Source: Aculops lycopersici | Taxonomy: Eukaryota; Arthropoda; Arachnida; Trombidiformes; Eriophyidae | Reading direction: 5' to 3' | DNA: 42,244 bases | Assembly (NCBI GenBank): GCA_015350385.1 | Contig: WNKI01000001.1 | Location: 8,558,830 to 8,601,073 of the forward strand | Shown: in pieces, positions 1 to 11,818 of the stretch | How positions within the stretch are numbered: the first letter of the stretch is position 1 | Layout: each line of letters begins with the position of its first letter | The notes under the pieces: model-generated | The model's database searches: none | What the model was told of the DNA's origin: nothing | The model's input: the letters and a program-made list of their open reading frames with translations, nothing else | Translations under genes and position numbers: made by a program

Positions 1-115
1 GTACGTAACGTACGTAACGTAACGTAACGGTAACGTACGTACGACTACTACTACGACGTACGTACGTACTAACTAACTACTACTCGTCGTCGTCGTCGTC
101 TCGTCTCTCCTCCTC

Positions 116-118
<3 letters not shown>
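1..118. repeat. degenerate low-complexity contig end
   Basis: The first ~118 bases are permutations of ACGT, AACG, ACT and CGT steps with no stable period, passing into CGT and CTC repeats and then a (CT)n run. The right end of the window has the same texture. This does not look like normal genomic satellite; it looks like a read or assembly artefact next to a microsatellite. No gene is visible. Confidence 0.75.

Positions 119-175
<57 letters not shown>
119..175. repeat. (CT)n microsatellite
   Basis: An almost pure CT dinucleotide run of roughly 28 units. The Arg-Glu rich reading frame across it on the minus strand is only the translated repeat. Confidence 0.95.
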
Positions 176-178
<3 letters not shown>

Positions 179-474
179 AGCTGGCCACTAGGATGTGGAG
201 GTGCAAATTTTTTGCCTTTAACCACAAGCGGCCGTGCGACTTTTGCCATAGAGGCAAGCTATTTGCAAATCACGGTGGTAAGATAGTTATTTTCCTTTGA
301 AGTTCTCATCTGATGTACTTTCCCAGCCGCAACCCGCAGTCGAGTTGGTGTTTGTGTGTAGGCTACAATCTCTCAACTTCTTAATAAATCTTTCATGTAT
401 CGCCCACTCTGAGTTTATAATCTTTAAAGAAAAAAGAAGAGAAATCTATGTATATATATATGAATGTAACTTAC
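176..474 (-). other. probable peroxidase intron, no exon seen
   Basis: This stretch follows the GTAAGT donor of the peroxidase exon (donor at 474 on the minus strand). I looked for the missing C-terminal peroxidase exon on the minus strand and did not find it. It is probably the start of an intron cut off by the contig end. Confidence 0.5.
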
Positions 475-2284
475 CTATCTTTTGGTGGTACTTGTTATAT
501 CTCTCAATGTAGGATGGCAAAATCGAGTGGCCGTAACGGAAGGCGGCGGCTTGGAACTCAACGCGGATTCCAGCGTTAATCTTGTGATCGTATCCCTGAT
601 AATATCTACCTGGATGCTCCAGTTCCAGTCCGTATTCGTAAATCTTCTCCTTACCAATAACTAATGGTAGGAACTCGTTGAAGGTGATGTGTTGGATTTG
701 AGCAACGACGATTTGTCTAGCCTCCTGAAAGAGGCGCTCATCATCCCAATAAGGATTGATGTAGCTCAATGCCTTTGCAATTCTATTATGCTCTCTCATG
801 AGCAGCGTATGCATGGTGGTCAATTGAATTTGCTCATTTGCACGAACATCTCCGGCCTCGAAACAGTAGACGTCCTTGGCGCGTCCTCTACGCTCGCAAC
901 CGACATCTGGATTCTGCTTCTTGGCTGGCAGTAGCTCCTTATAAGCCCCACTTGATCCATAGGCGGCTCCGGCGCCCGAACCAGCAAGACTTGGATACTC
1001 CATTGAGGCCTCGGCAAGGAGCTGGCCTGAGGCGGCGGCTCTCTGCTGTTGGTGTTGGCGACTTCCGGCGGCTAGCAAGTAGTCGGCGGCGACACTGTCG
1101 GCCGGATGCTCGCCACTAGCGACAGCGTACGATTCCGAGAGGCTACCTGTGGATCCGGAAGCGGAGCCGTAGGCGCCGGCACTTGAAACTGGCTGTGTGC
1201 GGAGCTGGCCGCCTTGGTAGGTACGCAAGCGTTGGCTTGACTTGATGGCCGAACCGTAAAGCAAATTTCCGTCCATGTAACTGGAGATCTTGTTCATCGC
1301 TTGCACTGGGCCCAAGCTACAGCCTGGCTGTAGACCTGGCGAGGCGCGGGTAAAGTGCATACACTTTTGGTTGAAGTATCCATAGAATGGGTCGCCCTTT
1401 GGAATTTCAATCGGGAAACAGTCTGGGTGTGAATCCTCGGATTTGCAGCAATCAACCTTTTCCGGTCCGGTGGTTGGATTCTCGTCGGTGGCTTGAACAG
1501 CAAGGGTCATGTCGTGGTCAATGAATTGACCCCAAACAACTGAGAGCATGCTGTGGTATTTGTCGTACTCAGGTGGATCCTGGTGCACCACAAAGGAAAC
1601 AACACGAGCCGACGGAAGCGGTGAGCCGTCGTAGGCGCGACGTGGCAATGAAATGGAATCATAATAATCGGGCGCTAGGAAACGAACCATGGCCGAGCGC
1701 GAGCTACCCCACGATTGGTACTGCAGGTTGTTGCAGTAGCCAGTTAGGGTTCGGTACTTGTTGTGCTCACAATGGACCGAAGGCTTTAGGAAAACGGGAC
1801 AAATCTTTTCGATGGCATGGGATTTGGTTAAATCCAAAGCAGGCAAATCGTATAGAATCGATGGCTCGGGTAATTTAAATTTGTTTGCTAGAATCCTGGT
1901 CGCCTGTGTAATAATCTCGGCAATCACTGTGACTTGCATTGGTTTTGGGGTCTCCGAATTGGCGGTATAAATCTCCTTTGGCACATAGCCGCCCAAGCTA
2001 GCCTTTGCCTCCTCAACGGCGGCATCAACATCATGCTGGGTTATGCAAATTGTCCTCCCCTTGTGCACATATGGCTCTCGCCTGCCACTTGAAACGTAGT
2101 CGTTTAAATAGGAGTTGGATGATGGGGCCACCGTGTAGGAGCTTGATGAGTTCATTGGCTTAATTGTAAGAACGCAACCAGAGGAGACGCCATACTGATT
2201 GTGACAGGTGGTTCTTGAAACGGCGCTTATGCCAAGTATTAGGCAGGCGCCTAGCAGCGTCCGCGACGCTGCGGTGATCTTCAT
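475..2284 (-). CDS. animal haem peroxidase, secreted, 3' end missing
   Basis: About 603 codons of a peroxinectin/chorion-peroxidase type enzyme (haem-dependent, H2O2-using, extracellular). I start at 2284 because that Met opens a clear signal peptide (MKITAASRTLLGACLILG...). An in-frame Met at 2374 would put 30 unlikely residues before it. Family landmarks in order are: the distal histidine motif GQFIDHD; the Cys-rich CFPIEIPKGDPF and CMHFTRASP segments; DGNLLYGS; GDVRANEQ followed by the MREHNR segment that holds the catalytic Arg and haem-linking Glu; and the proximal histidine in AAAFRYGHS. The frame then meets a good donor (AG|GTAAGT) at 474 in phase 1, and the remaining C-terminal part lies beyond the contig end. 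Oddity: about 85 Ser/Ala/Gly/Tyr-rich residues (939-1192) interrupt the catalytic domain. The family call is firm; the exact subfamily is not. Confidence 0.93.
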
Positions 2285-2460
2285 TATTATATTTGTATTT
2301 AGATTTAGATTTATATATTTGAGTTGATTTGGTTCGATATTGCGAGTTAGACTTCCGCTTGGCAGTGATTTCATTTAAATTCTTACAATGTGAATATATC
2401 TAAATATCATCGCTTGAGATATTGAAGCGAAAACTTGAACTTACCTGTCTCTTCATGGCA
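2285..2460 (-). other. peroxidase 5' UTR with possible intron
   Basis: On the minus strand a consensus donor (GACAG|GTAAGT) lies at 2445/2444, about 160 bases upstream of the chosen start codon. This suggests a leader exon ending at 2445 and an intron in the 5' UTR. No acceptor is convincing; a CCAAG at about 2355 is the best candidate I see. If it is used, the Met at 2374 would be partly intronic, which supports the start at 2284. Confidence 0.35.
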
Positions 2461-5400
2461 CTTGATGTGTTTGTGTATGAGTTATGTGCTTATGCGATAG
2501 CTGCGCTGTATGTGACACTCAAATGGCTTTACAACTTAATAATGTCGCCTCTATGCACTAGTCGCCTCGAATCACTATTGATTTGACAAATTGTTTCTCG
2601 ATACTTAGCAGCTTCGCCTTTCAAATGGCAACTGATGCCGACAACTAAACACCGACGACCAAATGTCTGTAAGTCGGTAAACCAGACGGATAATGGGTAG
2701 CGATCACAAACGATTTTAAGTCTCAACAGGTGGTTCTTGAACGGCTTGTCTACCTCTCTCTTGCCCGCTCGCTGGCTTTTACTGATAAATATGCAACAGT
2801 TTAGCGCACGTCCTCTTCTACGTATGACCACAGTACCTCACCAACCTGATGCTTCAACGACGATGATGGTGATCGTTGTCTATAAACCTATTCCAAAGCT
2901 TAAAGCTAAAACTCAAATGGTCTCTCCTTCTCTTCCTTTTAGGTTTAGACTAGAGAGCAACGGCAGCTTGCTATAGTGGCGAGTCTTGAAGCTGGCCACT
3001 GATGATTTAATTAAGGGATCGCTTTCGCTCTTGAGCCTCTGAAGGTGATTTATGTAGCTTGACGGTTCAGGGTGAGTATTTGAGCCAGACTGATGTTAGT
3101 ATTGCGCTCGTTAAGGTGGAGCGCGCGTTTTTTGTTACAGTTGTTGTTACTGGTGCTGTTGTTGTTGTTGTTGTTGTCGCTGTTGATGTCGATGATTATG
3201 ATAGCTGCCTCTGAAAGTAAATGGGAGGAAGCTGACAAAGCAACTTGCTTTCTCTCTGCTCACTCACTCACTCAGTTGCTCACTCGCTCGCTTCAGTTTA
3301 GTTTACCTACGCAAAGGATAGTGATGGCCACTGGCTCCACTGACCGCTACTTTCACTAGCCACTTAGCGGCTATTGGTCAGGTGGCGGCGGCGGCGGCGC
3401 TGGTAGAAGGTAGTCGCTCGACGCTGCTTCACTTGATGCTGCTACTGCTGCTGCTGTTTCCCCTTAGACAACGTAGCTGGCAACGGCGCCGACACTGCTA
3501 GAGATGGGCGACGGAGGCCAATGTGATGCAGGTGGTTGTTTTCTCGAAACGATTTAGATGTGTGTGGTGTTGGTTGTTGGCCTCTCAGACTTGGTCGTGT
3601 TTGTATGTTAGTATTTTTGTCTTTGCCGATGAAAGTGAGAGAAGGAGTGAGAAGAAAAATGCACTTGCACTTGTTGCCGCCGCCGCCAATGCCGCTTGTT
3701 GTTTCAAGTAACGGACAGAGCTCCTCGCACAGGTAAACCGCTATCTGCGCGCGCAAGACACACTCGCCTCGCTCACCTGGCCGTCCTCCTGTCTTCGCAA
3801 ATCGTCGCTCTCGGATACGTCCTTTCGCCTTCCCCCATTTTCTCTAGAATTGGCCACCCCTCTCGGTTGCCATCGCGCTGGTCGCGCTCCACAAACCACT
3901 GCAGGCGCTTATAATGTTGATATTAGAGCATTGCATTTAACGACGTCAGCCAATACTCCAAACTCTACAGCGACATTGACGCGTCGATTATCATCATCGT
4001 CGGGCGTTGAAGTTGCCTCAGTCTCGCTTTAATCGCAGCAACTACCTCTACTGCTGCTGCTGCCGCTGCTACTACTGCTGCTTAACCTGTTGCGCTGGCG
4101 CCGGCCGATTGATTTGGGTTACCTTACTCTGGATTGGCCTCGGAAATCATCCAGTTTGCTGCTCTTTTTTCCTTTTCTCCTCAAACAGCCGATTGCCCTC
4201 AAGCTTGAAGTCTCAAAACTAACTCGAGGTTAAGAGACGGCTAGAGAAAGTGAGGCAATTGACTGGAATCGCCCGTTCAGTTCAGTGGTGCCGCAGAGAA
4301 AACTTGTGGATACACCTGACGACCATCACTGACAACTCGCAAGCTAGCTTGCCGGCCAACTAGATAGCCAGTTACTTAGCCAAACGGCTGCTTCGCTAGC
4401 TCGACTGAAGGAGGGGTGGCGACGAGTTTTGCTTCCTAGTCGCAAAAATTTATTCCGTGATGGGATCCAGATAACGACGATTTTTTCTGAGTCTCTAACT
4501 CACTCTCTTTCTCCGCTCGACCGAAGTCCAATGGTGGACAGGCGCCCATCCAAGTTAATTTTCCAATCCACCGCCTCTAGCTACCTGTTGCATCCCTCGC
4601 TTCACTCCCTCTTTCTTGCTGGCTCTTTTGAGCTGATGCGATAAATAGTGAATGGGAGGGATAGAGATGGTGGGGGAAAGGCTCGCGCATCCATATACAT
4701 CCCCTGATTTTGGTTGCCTTTTAAGCAGCCTGCACTGGCTAGCGACAATCCAACGTCGTCGAGCGGCAGCAACATCAGCAAGTTGTCGCCATCGTCTCGA
4801 CCAGAGCAAAGAGGCGACTAGAAAGAGACTAGAAAAGCAAGAGTAAAAGCAAAAGCTGGAGCCATCAGCAAGCTGACCGGCTCGAAGCGAACAGGTGGAA
4901 CAGAAGACATTAGCCGCCGCTGGTGGCGCCAAATTAATTAAACGCGCCGCTAGCGGCTGCTATTTGGAAACTCGCAGCTTTGAAGCCAACCGTATGGGAA
5001 CTGACCTGGCTGCCGGCGCTGGTTGGCTAGCGAGCTGGCGATAGTAATCGGCGCTTGAATACTGTTGAGAGAGAGAGAGTTGGATGGAGCTGGTGAGTTT
5101 ACAAGTGGTCGAGAGGGATCCGTCTTCTTCTTCTTTGCCGGTGCAATAGCACTAAGCTCGCGATCGGCTACAGTTTCAGCGTTGTGGTCGTTGTGTTTGC
5201 ATTCCATTGGCCTGGTGTCGCCACAGTCTGTTCCCATCTCACCTGTTGCTTCTGACCAATCTTGTGCGTCTTATCTCATCCACCGGTCGTAACTCTCTCG
5301 GAACGAGAAGCTAATCGTTTCAATTGCCCGTTATCTACGCGGTATAGCCGATTATTCAGCTGCGTGCCGACGCGCCATCTATCACAAGGCCAGCTCGCCG

Positions 5401-8400
5401 GCAAGCGAGCGAGGAGACGTCTCGCCAGCTCGCCAACCACCTGTGTGTCCATCCATTGCCGACGCCGTCGCCCTAGCGGGCACTGTGAGTGGTAGTTGCA
5501 CTCGAACGCAAATTTTAGTCTCTCATCTGAGCGGCCAGTTCCGAGCATGCTGACTTTTCAATTCAAATATACGCGCAAATGGTACAGGGCGCCCAGGGCT
5601 GATAACAACTCCATAGAGGTGGCCAACTTTCACTGACCACCTCCACCTCCACCACCACCATCATCGAGCTGATCTCATCACTGGCACGTCCGGTCCGGTC
5701 TGGTCCAGTTCGATCCTGTTAGCTTTAGTTTGGTGGTCTTGGTGGTTGTTTGACTAGCTAGCCAGCTGGCTTTTTAGTATGTCAGCTGGAGGGCCCACGG
5801 CAACGGATCTCGTTTTGGAGAGAAGCGATTCATATACAGTCGAATATAAATTCAAATAGCGGGTCCACCACCACCACAAACTAATCCCCTGATTACCTGT
5901 GGATATCGACCGCTAGTTTGATTTGGTTCGGTTCGTTTTGATCGGTTTAGTTTGGAAGAAATCGAGAAATCATTTATCACATTAAAACCAGCAGTCTCTT
6001 CTTCTTGTAGAGATGTGCAGCATGCAAGTCAACTTGGAAGCTTCAGCCAAGGGGAAGAGGGCAACCTGTTGGCAGTTGTGTGGCGGTGGTCTTAGTGGCC
6101 ACTAAGACTAACTAGAGCATAAAATGTATTAATAAACAGGCAGAGAGTGAGCCAACTTGACTTGAGTTAGATAGAGAAAGCTCCCATCGGTTTAGTATTA
6201 GTTGGCAAATCTAGTCTCAGCGGTTAATTGGGATTTCTTGTAGTATACTCACTCGCAAGTATATCATAAGTAGCCTGAGACGGATAGAAGTAATTTCTCA
6301 CCAATCAGCACCAACCGAATCGACTCAACTATGAATAGTAGTGGTGGTGGTGGTGGTAGCTTTAGTGTTAGTGCTCTACAATTCCTCTACTACCAAGACC
6401 ACCAGCGATTTTCGACTCTCTAGTCTGAGTCAAGTCGAGTCAGGTAAAGTCGCCTGCTCTGTTGTACTTTCTTCTCCCCTTTGCCATCCACTACTCAAGC
6501 AAATGGACCGAGTCGAACTAAACTTAAATCTAATTCAATCCAATCCACTCTCTGGAGTTTACAATATTCATGTTAGATTGTGCTTGTGATTTTGGATAAG
6601 CGAATTGAATCCTCAATAAGCTTGTGATGGTTGATAGTTTGTGGCCAGTGGCTATTGAGTCGAAGTCGAGAGCAGCAAAAGTTGGCAAGCTAGTGAGCGA
6701 ATTAACATGATGAGCTCGGCACGCAATTAAGATAAGTGGCCAACTGCTCAGGCCAACTAACTGACCAACTGACTGGCTAACTGACTGACTGATTGAGGCA
6801 AAGAGCCGAACCCATCTCTTAATTTTAAACACAACTAGAGGCTCGCTTAAGAAGTAGGAGCTGACCACCATTCAATCTTTTTAGATGACCGACGTCGGTT
6901 AAGTTTGTTGCCTCTTTTAGTGGCTAAAATTGTGTAATGTGAATAGATTTTAATTGTACCGAGAGTTAGTGGTGGTTGCGATTATGGTTGAGGAGAAAAG
7001 TGGCCTAAACACGTCGTAAAAGTGGACAACTTTCTTTAACGACCACCGAGATGGTGATAACGTGCATGGTATGATTGATTGGATTCAATTGACTTTTATT
7101 CCCTCTTTCTCTATTTCACGTAGATAATAGATAAAGGTTAAAGAAAGCGAGATAGATCGACAGGAGAGCTCGGCGCTTATTTATGATTCGTGCGGATGAA
7201 AGGGATGCATCGTTTCGTGCAAACTATCAGCAAGACCAATGAAATTCAATCATTCAATCGAAACGTTTGACGCGGCAACTCGTTGGTCGTGAAGACTGGT
7301 GAGGATATTGGCACGTGGGGTGGTCGAGCAAGTCGCATTGCTAGAGTATCACAATGAAACCATAGGTAGAACGAGAGATAAAGAGTAAGCTGGCAACTTG
7401 ATCTTGATACAAACACACAGATACAATTGACCCTTTATGGCACACAAACACAGGCACACAACCGACAAGGAATTATCTCACCGTCGTCGTCATTGTCGTT
7501 GTTTATCTAGTTGACTGACCGCCATCTCTGTCGTCATCGCAACCACTATCACTCACATGCTTCGCGATCTCTTGCCGCGATCTTTGTGTCTTTATCATTG
7601 GGGCAGGTAGACAGAGAGAAAGAATGCAAGCAAGCTACATGTGGTTGCTCGTAAGTGCAGCAAACGGATGGACAAGCGACGAGCGTGAGACTCTGACCGT
7701 CAGAACTGAAACCAAGGCCAAGACCACGATGACAGGAGGACGATAATTTGCGCGTCGAGTTGAGGCTGGCTGGCTGGCTGTGGTATCGAAGCAGATGATC
7801 ATGAATTGATATTGTCCTTGTTGCTGTCTCTATGCTTCTTAAACTAAAACTCTTTGCTCGCACAGTCCAGTCCGGTCCATTCCAAAGGAGAACTATCTAA
7901 TTGGCCTGCAACGCGTATCCGAGATCCAGCAAACAAAAACGAGTTGTTGTTGCCATGTTGCCGTTCTGTTGTTGTCTTTACTCTTTACTGTAACCATTCG
8001 GTATGATGCTTATAATTCCAGTCTATTAGATTAAATTCAATTGAGAAACTCGCTCACGGGTCGCAGGGTTGGCATTGCTATACCTGTAACAGCTGGCACA
8101 CTAATGAGTGCTGCCCTGTTGACCACAAGCACCTGTTGCTCTATTGCCCATTTATTCAGCCTAACTCTCTCGCTTGACTAAAGCCAGACCAGAGAAAGAT
8201 AAACAAACACGACTGCGTGCAGGACGATGACGAAAATCCGGCCGATTGTCAGTCAGTACTGGCGGCGATCAATCTATGCAGCTTGCTTGCTCGGTTTGGA
8301 TGGATAGATAGCTGGCCAAATATGCGCGTCACACTATCGGCTCAAGAGCCAGGTGGTTGTTTGTTTTTGATCATTGCTTGTCTTGTCGCCTTCGGTCAGT

Positions 8401-9323
8401 GTAGAGAGGGATAGAGAAATGCTCGTCATCGTGTTTGCCGCCACAGCTAATAGCAATCACGACTCGAGCTCACCTGTCCTTTTGTTAGCCAGCTGGCGGC
8501 TAACTGTTGATGCAAACGCCGCCTCTTGTATGCGAGTCTCTCATCGCATCACAATTTGCTACATCCAAAGCAACGGACACTGATGATCCTCAAGTTGCTC
8601 TCTCAGATGGCCGCTGGGTGTGGGTTTAGCTAGATCTCGGCCGCTCCGTTTCCATATTCAAAGAGAGAGAGAGGGAGAGAAAGTAAACTGTCCCGCCTGT
8701 TGGGAATATTTTCCGAAATCTCCGAGGATTTGGCTTTAGTTTAATCATAGTCATCATCATCTCATTTAGACTTCGAACTTGGAAGAGTTGAAAACTGCAG
8801 CAACCTCCTTGAATCCTAGTGGCAGCGTTGAAAGGATGGGAGCAACCGGATGACATGCGGATATGATTGATGGCGAGCGACTTCTCTCAAGTGTTCCTTA
8901 AGAAATAGTGAATGAGAAATAGCGACCAACTTAGGCAGCTCTATGCAGGCCACTCACCTGTTGCTTTTCATTTGCCTGTGTGGTCGAGTCGTTTTGTGTA
9001 GCATAGTGCCAGAGCGACGACTGACTAGCCCACAGGAATAAATAAATAACACGACGACGAGCCACCGAACCCGACGACTTATACTTTCTCCTCCTCTCTC
9101 ATGATGCATGTTGGAATGTGTCATCTCCTTCCTCCATTGCTGCGGCAATGGGGATGCTGTCAAGCTTACCAAAATCTCGCTGAAAGGTGCGACGAGGAGT
9201 TTAATTTGAAGAAAGCAGGTTCAGATTTATGTTCAGCACGATTCTTTGTGAAGTGAGCGCAAACCAAATGCAGCAAATTTAATTGTAGTTGCAAATTTGG
9301 AGCGCGAGAGAAGATACAAATTT

Positions 9324-9354
9324 GGAGAGAGAGAGAGAGAGGGAGAGAGAGAGA
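9324..9354. repeat. (GA)n microsatellite
   Basis: About 15 GA units with a single interruption. Confidence 0.9.
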
Positions 9355-9820
9355 AAGTAGCTGCTCTTTCTAATAATATACAAATTATAGCCTACAACAA
9401 TAATAACTGTAGTGAAGTGATTGGCCTCGATTTTAACCTGTGCTGTAGATAGAGGAAAAAAATTGACTATCTCGATCCATGAATGATGGCTTGACTTATC
9501 TCATCCATTAAATCGAGAATTCGATTGTGATCTGAATACAACAAGAGATAGGGCCATAGATCGCAAATATTTTTCTTCTCTCTCAATTTGTAATATCTCT
9601 TAGATTTTCTTTGAGATCAAAAATCGAATCTCCCTCGCTTCTGTCGAAACGTGAGGGCTTGTGGCGGCGAATATTATTTTTGCAAATGTAGCCGCAATCA
9701 AGAGAGATGAAAACGAAGCTTAAGAGGCAATGGCGCCATGAAAAGTTGCACAATTTCAAGTGCTCGCATAACTCGACTGCAGGTAACCAGGAGCCACTAC
9801 CTGTTGGTTGTTAATAGTTG

Positions 9821-9840
9821 CCCCCCCCCCCACACACACA
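9821..9840. repeat. C homopolymer followed by (CA)n
   Basis: Eleven C residues followed by a short CA run. Indel errors are likely here. Confidence 0.85.
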
Positions 9841-11214
9841 TAAGTCACCTGGAGCCACCACGGCAACAACTTGAATCAATTGGTTCGCGCAACGTTCGCT
9901 CGTCTCGTCTTGGCGGCCACTGATGGCAACAAGTGGCATCTAATTTTAGCAACCAAATACTAGACCAACACCACAACCACTCGTTGAATTTCTCTTTCTT
10001 GAGCAGGGTACCGTTAATTTTGTCGAGCTGTCAAGCAGCTGACAGTCGCTTAACAATCCTTTCGATTGTCTTTATCCTTACTATTATCTTGGCAAGCGTT
10101 CTATAGCTACCATTGCTGAAAATAGCAAGTTAAATTACTGACTGGTCGTTTGTTGGCCCATTCGACCGCTAATCTCGGCGCCTTCGTTTGATTTCCCTTG
10201 GAAGTTCTGAACTCGTAATAATCATCGTGATCAAAGTAGTTTATCACGAGTGCCAATCGGTAAAGTTTATTCTTTTCCCTCTTCCAGTTGTTGTAGATAA
10301 AATTTGGATTGAAACGAATACATTCAAGTTGAGAGGAGAGGAGCCAGAGCTTGTTGTATTATGATGTGATATTATTTTCATCATTCACTCATTCCCCTTG
10401 CACACCTTGATTTAGAATTAAGCTCCCAACTTGAGACGCTTTCATTCTTCACTCGCCTCCACGTTTGATAGGAATTGTACGCTAGGTACTGGTAGTGTTT
10501 GTATTTGTCATGGTGGACCACTGAAATCCGGAGCACGACAACAAACGAGCTGGCTAACTAGACAGCTTAAATGATAATGATAGTAGTAATGCTGATGATA
10601 ATGCTAGCGACCACGCAAATACCCGTGCATCAAATGGGTACCAAGTGAATAGGCGTCAAGTGTCTCATGTTCGCTGCTTCCTCGTGATTCTCTCTTTTGA
10701 TTCCTTCGAACACACAGGTGGTTACTAGATTATCAGAGCCACTTGAGGATAGAGAGCTAGAGCTCATTGAAATATCAACACGAGCTAATGTCGGCAACAA
10801 CATCAAATTTGCCCAAGCTAGCTGGCTAGCTAGCCTAACTTAGTGGGATAGTTTCAATAATTGATTGCACCGCCACCTGTACCTTTATGAATGAACGACG
10901 GCTAGCAGTGAATTAGTAAGATAGTTGTTCGTTTGCCAGACTCTAAGAGACTTAAAGCACCAAGCTGGTGGCCGCTAATGGTGGCTACTGAATTATTTAG
11001 CTCAACCAACTAGCCAGCTGCCGAATACACCCAGACCACCGAGATTGGAAGAGCGGGAAATGTTGTTAATGTTAGCACAGAAGCGCAACAACAGGTAGCC
11101 GTTATAATCCTTTCGCCTCTACATCATCGATGTTGTTGTTGCTGTTGCTGCTGTCGTCGTCATTGCCGGTGACGTGAACTCGCACAAGCCCGAGCAACTT
11201 GACGCCTTTCTCAT

Positions 11215-11238
11215 GCCAGCCAGCCAGCCAGCCAGCCA
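11215..11238. repeat. (AGCC)n tetranucleotide repeat
   Basis: About six tandem AGCC units. The complementary GGCT word recurs at 7767-7779 and 40197-40212. Confidence 0.85.
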
Positions 11239-11818
11239 ACTCTAGAATCAAGAGAACCCATCAAGCTAACCCGCTCTCACCTGTCAGTGCAAACTCTTAT
11301 TTGTCCTTTACGTTTACATGATCATTCTCTCAGCTAAATACATTTTCCCCTTGCTCCGTCTCATTTACAAATCTTATTTGGTGGCCGCTCTGCTACTCTC
11401 TCTACTTTAACTATCAATGTCTGCTTAACAGATGATCTGTCTTGATCCCTGTGAATGGATTTCACACTCTATTCGTTTTTAACGGCCAAGCGAAGTAGAA
11501 AGATCGAGTTCATAACTAGGAACGAATAACTTCCCTTTCGATTAGCTTACTTGCACCCAACTTGAGTTCATGTCTATTGATGCGATGGAAAGGTGATCTG
11601 CATCTCAGCTCGTGAGATGATTAATGGGATCGCGAGTTTCGATGTGAACACAAAGCCAATGCGACACATGTACATTTCATTGAAGGTCAAGCTCGTTCAA
11701 TTTTGGTTTGTTGTAGCTTCGATTTGTTGAAGACAGCGAGGCGCTGTCAACAATGTTTGTCATAAAATTTACTCAACCCCTCATTGTAACTAACAACAAC
11801 AATAACTATAACCAATAA

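Larger units (their letters stand above)
2446..11818. other. 9.4-kb stretch without a supported gene
   Basis: Open frames here are short, low in complexity and lack any family motif on either strand. The region holds GTT, CTG and TGG triplet runs (for example 3137-3181), a (GA)n tract, an (AGCC)n tract and a C homopolymer. The octamer CAACAGGT, or its complement, occurs nine times between 2724 and 11096. I saw no tRNA-like fold and no transposon ends. It may be the upstream regulatory region of the peroxidase or contain exons too short to recognise. Confidence 0.6.

Noticed and set aside
69..257. Arg/Glu-repeat ORF on the minus strand
   Set aside because: It is the translated (CT)n microsatellite.
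3050..9923. Many 60-125 residue ORFs in the 2.4-11.8 kb stretch
   Set aside because: They are low in complexity, overlap one another on both strands, and show no domains, signal peptides or coherent splice sites.
11215..11238. AGCC tetramers as a telomere-like sequence
   Set aside because: Too short, internal, and unlike arthropod TTAGG-type telomeres.
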